From Artemia franciscana (Eukaryota; Arthropoda; Branchiopoda; Anostraca; Artemiidae): 64,000 bases of DNA. The notes beneath the pieces are model-generated. The model had not been told where the DNA came from. It did not search any database and saw nothing but the letters and a program-made list of their open reading frames with translations. The stretch spans positions 49,678,176-49,742,175 of the forward strand of contig NC_088865.1 of assembly GCF_032884065.1 (NCBI RefSeq), given 5' to 3'. Both the position numbers and the translations under genes were made by a program. Shown in pieces: positions 37,001-43,000 of this stretch (positions are counted from its first letter, which is position 1; the number at the start of each line of letters is the position of its first letter).

Positions 37001-40000
37001 ACAGTCTAAACTGCAATTTTAATTGCTTATTAGATTCTCTTTAATATCAATCCTTACGTTTAATGGAATTTTACAGTTCGTTTCAGGGTGTTGGAAGTGC
37101 CTTAGCTTATGCTAGGTATTCAGAATACTAAAAAAAAAATCTAATTGATTCAAACCAGTGGTAGTTAAGTCTTGGTATTAGTTAAGTTTCATTGTGAACG
37201 AGGCTCAACCGTCAAACCATAAATTTGACGGGTAAGTTGACATAAACTTGTAACTAATTTTCCAATGGTTTGCAAGCTTGCAACTAACCATCAAACCATA
37301 AATTTACAAACTTTCCCAAAAACTACGAGCAAGATTATATTGTTTAAATATAATATTTTTAGTTTTTAAATTTAAACTTTATTTCAACAATATTAAAGCT
37401 ATTATAACATTTAAGTTATAATATTTAAGTTATTTTATTTTAACAATATTTTGTATAATACAATTTTATAGTTATAATGTATGCCAAAACAAATACAAGT
37501 TTAGTTAAGACTGATTAAAAAGGCTAATGAAACATGCTACTAGGCTTCTGAAGTTATCCATTGGATCAAAATTCTGGCTAGCTGAAATTATCTCTTCATC
37601 TTCATTGATTGTTTATTTGAATAGTTAATTATTTTCGGCATATTTTTCAAAATCCCATTCTTGCACCCTGAGCAATGCCTTTTAGTTATTTTGAGCTGAA
37701 GCTAGTTAAATGGCTCATAAAATTTCATCCACTTTCTAATTCAGTATCATTTTTTATGATCTGTCACTGAAAGAAGAAATAAAAAAAGGATCGAAAGAAA
37801 GAGATCCTTATAAAAAAAAGTCAAATTCAAGTTCGTTTATTACCAGTTTATCAATAAATGTATTTATTGCCCCAAAACACACACAAGGGTTTAATATGGA
37901 GTAGATGAGAAGACAAAAAAAAAAGAAAGAACAACATACCCACAAAAAAATCTATACTACAAAGAATAGATTCAATATTTCTATTAACACATAGCAGGAT
38001 GGAGGCTATTTGTTCTATCAAGCTTAGAAAAACAGCGACCACGACGCTTTTCAGCCAAGGTTTGAGGCTCATCTAACCCGTAGGCTGACACTAGTCTTTT
38101 GTTTCTATCCCATAGGGGTATAAAGCAAAACAAACAATGACAAACAAAAAACAAACAAAGCAAGGTAAAACAAACAATGATGCCATGTTCCCTATTTAAG
38201 TGGTTAACTATAAATATATATTGTTGGGGTAGTAACGTATGAAGAGAGTTAAGACAAGGGTAGTAATGTATATAAGTAATGAGATTAGACCCTAAAACAG
38301 ACTTCATCAGATCTCCAAGGACAACTTGGTTATTACTTGTAGTATTTTCTTTACTATCAATTTTTATGTCACCTGGTTTACTTTGATAAAGTTCTGTCAT
38401 TCTCAAAAAATTTAGTACTTCAATCCCCAGATGTTTGAAGGTGCTAAAGGAATGACCGCCCTGTGTCGCAGCTTTACTGTGTGCTTTGATTTCATTAGTT
38501 AGCATGTGTAGGATGCTTTCTTAAGCTAGTCATTTTATTCTGTTAGCTTATGCCAGAAGGGGATGTCATTAAACTTACTTCTTTTGCATGATTTGTGCCT
38601 CTGTGAAATTTTAAGCCAATAAACAGAATAAAAAGTTAAATTTTACTTCTTCGAAAACGTAAGCGCGTAAAAAGAACGAAAACTTTTTTATTCGCAAGAT
38701 GGATTACCTGAAGTAAACTTTCCATACTTATTTATTTGTAACTTAAGTCACTTAGTCGAACTATCGTTACACCCACAATAAGGGATTTTAGTTGTTTTGT
38801 GTTTAATCTAGTCAAATGTTTATTACAATTATATTCATAGTCCATTTTAATTTTGCTAATTTCACGTATTACTTTTAAGGTATATTCTTAAAAGATATAA
38901 GAATCCGAGTCAAGCAAGCGTTTCAATTCTAGAATCTAAACAGTTTATGAAAATCATATCGAGTCAATATTGTTAAAATGATATTATTAAAAAGTTGATA
39001 TTATTAGTCAATAATAATAATATTGATAATATTGATAATAATATAATATGATAATACTTATAATATTGATAATAATATAATATTGATAATATTGATAATA
39101 ATATAATATGATAATATTAGTCAATAATGATATTATTAGTAAATATTGTTAAAATGAATATTGTTAAAATCTTTTTCATTAAGTAAAGTATTAATAGTAT
39201 AATTTCCAAGATATAAAATAGAATTTTAAAACAAACCATTGATTACAGGTTTATACAGAACTCATGGAAATTGAAACGAGCAAAGAATAGTGAAATGCAA
39301 AAAGAAAATGCAAAAGGACTGCCACAATGGGAAAAGGATTTACTATTGAAACCAGCATCCCGTGATATGCTACAAAGTGAATACTTAGAATTAGGTAAGA
39401 CCCTCTTTTTAATATCTTTGCTCCCCTTAAACCATGTCCTCACTCTGTCCCAGCTAATATTTTATAGTTTGACTAATGCGTAACTTTGTTTAATTAAAAT
39501 ATATGAAGGAAGCTATTCTACCTTTTAACATCAATTTGTTAAAAACATTTGCGGCCATTAAGTAATTGTTTATGTATTGGTGTTTCCTTTTGATTCATTT
39601 TCCCTTACTGTTTCTCTTTTTGGTTCTCTTTTCCTAACCTTCGTTTTTTTATCTTAGGCCAAACTTTTCTTATATTATTAAGGTTCTCACTAATTCATAG
39701 CTTTCGTACCTGGGTCGGTGCTCCTTGCCATTTAAACTCGGTTAAGTAGCGTGTTAATTTCGAGACTAATGCTAGTTTTTGCTAATTTCGGGACTAATAC
39801 TATTTTTTGTTAATGTGGTGGGTCCAATGAAACTATGGCTGGTCCTAAGCTTCATTTCTTTTGTTTTATTTTAGGTCAAATTTTTCTTATATTAATAAGG
39901 TTCTTACTAAGTCCGAGCTTTCGTACTCCGGTCGGTGCTCCTTACAATTTAAACTCGGTTTAGCAGCTTGTTAATTTCGGGAACCAGAGCCATCTAAAGT

Positions 40001-43000
40001 CAAGGCTCTGGAAGATCTAAGATAAGAATATATATAGTGGATTAAACTAAGTGAATTAGTTTTAATTTGGACATTCAAACTTCAACGGAACTTTGAGGAA
40101 AGTTAAGAAAGTCCTGGAGAGCATGGTCCATAGCATGGACGGTGCTGATGGAGCAACACTATGGTACTAGTACAGAAGCATTCATCAACAGGAATTTAAC
40201 ATCCTCATGCTAGTGGCTTGGCCTTGGGGTTATGGGTTGAACCACAAGAAATCTTATCAAAATATATATTTACTAATTGTATATTTGCTATAAGGCAATA
40301 TTTTCCGTAATTAAAAATTTTTCTTCATAGAAAGATAGACCTCCTCAAACCCTGCCACTGTCCTACCCCACTTAGTTCAGTTTCATTATATGAGTATTGA
40401 TAACCATCCGTAAAATTGATATGTTCAAAGTTCTGAAACCCATAGAGAAGTGTTACATATAAGAAAAAGGAGGTACACACCCCAATTGTATCAGACCCAT
40501 CTGTGAAAACTTGAAGTCCTAAAACGGGTTTTCAAAGTACCACGATTTTTGTTTTCAGTTTTACCAATATTTTTATATTTTCCCTAATTTTACTGCGAGT
40601 TTACAGATTTATACCAAGTAATATAAGCTGCGGTTGCTAAAGAAATTAGGAAGATGACCAGTTCGTCGGTACAACAAAGCCACAACGGATGGAGTCTTGC
40701 TACCTAAAGAAAGACCCCCTACAAATTGCTGAAAAAATATTCCAAAAAGACATATTGTTTGATTCTGTGGAATAGGCAATCGTGAAAAAAAGTCTACTTA
40801 CTGCAAATATATTTACTGCAAGGGTTTTAATCCCGTATTATTTACCTTATTTTATTGTTTATTATTTTACTTTATTTTATTATTTACTTTATTATTTGCT
40901 TAAAAATATTTTAAGCACGTATTATTTACTGCACAAATAAAGCTAAAGGAATCACTTTTTAACTTTTGCTACTGATTAATTTGTCAAAATCTTTGTTATA
41001 TGTATTTTCTACTATACATGTTTTTCTTTCCCGGTTTCGTTTTTCCTCTCTTTTTGGGTGGAGTTACATTCTAATATCCAACCTCTTCCCAGAATCATAC
41101 TATTTCCTCGTGATAGAACCATATTAAAAATATAATTTCCTACAGTGTGTATTCTATAGGAATATGAACTGTGAATCATGTACAATACTCTATTGCTGGA
41201 TATATAATTTCTTTCGATTTGATAGGATATTGAGTTGATAAAATAGTATTAAATCATGAGTATTAACATTACTATTATTTTATTTTAATGAAAGATTGAA
41301 TTGATTTTTTTTGAATTGATTGACATTATTGATTGAATTGAGTTAAGGAATGAGTGGAGTGTTAAGCTAAGGGTATCAGGGTACAAGAAGTTGTAATCAT
41401 GTTTTTTGAAATATATGTTTTTTGTTTTTTTTTAAACCCCTTTTGAGGTAAGAGTAACTTTTTTGTGGATGTTTTTATTATTCCCCCTCCATGTCATGCT
41501 CTGGCATTTGGAGGGGATGTAGTTGGGTTGAGTTTTTTGGACATAATTGATATTAATAAATATAAATTAAATTATAAAATTTAAACGGCATAGTAAATTA
41601 AACAGTCTTTGAAACATATTTACTGTCGCTTTACTTTTTACTGTTGAACATCTTTACTGTCACTTTATTGTTTACTGTTGAACATCTTTACTGTCGCTTT
41701 ACTATTTACTGTTGAACATCTTTACTGTTGATATGTCGCACATTCGTCTGTTTTAATGCCAATTTTGGACAGCAGTAGTCTCATCAAAGGTCTTAATAAT
41801 TGCTCAGCATGTTTTTATGTTACCTGGTATCTCATCTAAGCAATTACAGGCACATATGCAAGTGAAGAGGGCTTGAGCCTGCTCCTCCAATTACCTCTTG
41901 ATTCTTGTTGCTCCTCCTTATTCTCTTAATTTCTTAAGACGATTCACCTGCTCTTTTTTATTCTTTATTTTCTAGACTACCATACACATAAAACAATCCC
42001 CCCCCCCCTTTTTTTGCACTAGATTCTGACGCACGTGCTCAGCTGCATAGTTGCTAAGGTAATCGGTAACCAAATATAAAATAATGAAAAAACAACTGAG
42101 GGAATTGCGCTACAGGAGGTTTTTGGGTCCCGGCCCCCTTCCCCAAATCCTATATTCCGAATTTCATATTCCGAATTCTATATTCCGAAGAAAATTAACG
42201 GATTAACTATATTCGGGTGAACGAAATTGCCAAACAAAATTTGTTTTCTTTTATCATTCAGTCTCCTCGAAAAGACTGAAACCAAATTACAGTTTTTCTT
42301 TGTTTTTTTCAGCTGCTCAGTATGGGTTCGTTACACTTTTTGTTGCCGCATTTCCCTTGGCACCACTGTTTGCTTTGATCAATTGCATTATAGAGATCCG
42401 AGTGGATGCATTCAAACTAGTGGCACAATTTCGACGACCTGTACCCATACGTATAGCGGACATGGGCATCTGGCAAGAGGTTATTAAGAGCTTAACCTAC
42501 CTCGCTGTCATTGTAAACGTAAGACGTCTTTTTGAATTTGCTAGTATGTAAATCAGCATCTATTAAATTGAGTTTAACGGTTTCTAGCAGAAAAATCTGT
42601 CACAGAATACCAGTTGAGCTACACTAGGCTACCCATCTACAACTAAGTTGATCTACTGTGGCGTTAATTAAAACAAATTTAGGAGGGGACAAAATATTTT
42701 TCAATGTCTAAGGGGACAATTTTGTCATTTTTCCAATTTTTCAGACGAAACTGCCCCAAAAAAGATAATTTTCACCCACTTGACGTCACTGTTGGATTAG
42801 CTTTTAACAATCGTGCTGGTCAAACTGTATTTTTCTAATGATACTATTAAAAAATAGTCAAATCGGATGATTAATTTAAAAAAAAGAAAATAACAAAAAT
42901 GAGGTCTGATAAATTAGCCAAACTAGCCCAAAACTACTTTGGATCTATTGATATATAGCATTTAGTCAAATATAGTATAGTATAGTATAGTCAAAGTATA

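Larger units (their letters stand above)
33756..39248 (+). other. Intron E-F (5.5 kb)
   Basis: Starts with a 140-bp tandem duplication (33771-34046). It then holds a LINE relic (34500-35990), a CTACTTA minisatellite (36160-36370), an unrecognised 103-codon frame (36602-36913), AT-rich DNA, a minus-strand orphan ORF (37984-38505) and a GATAATATT repeat (about 39000-39125). Confidence 0.65.
39395..42312 (+). other. Intron F-G (2.9 kb)
   Basis: Contains a diverged tandem duplication (39653-39985) and a 34-bp minisatellite (41614-41731), otherwise AT-rich noncoding DNA. The words CATATTCCGAATTCTATATTCCGAA just before exon G (about 42150-42190) form a short direct repeat. Confidence 0.65.
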
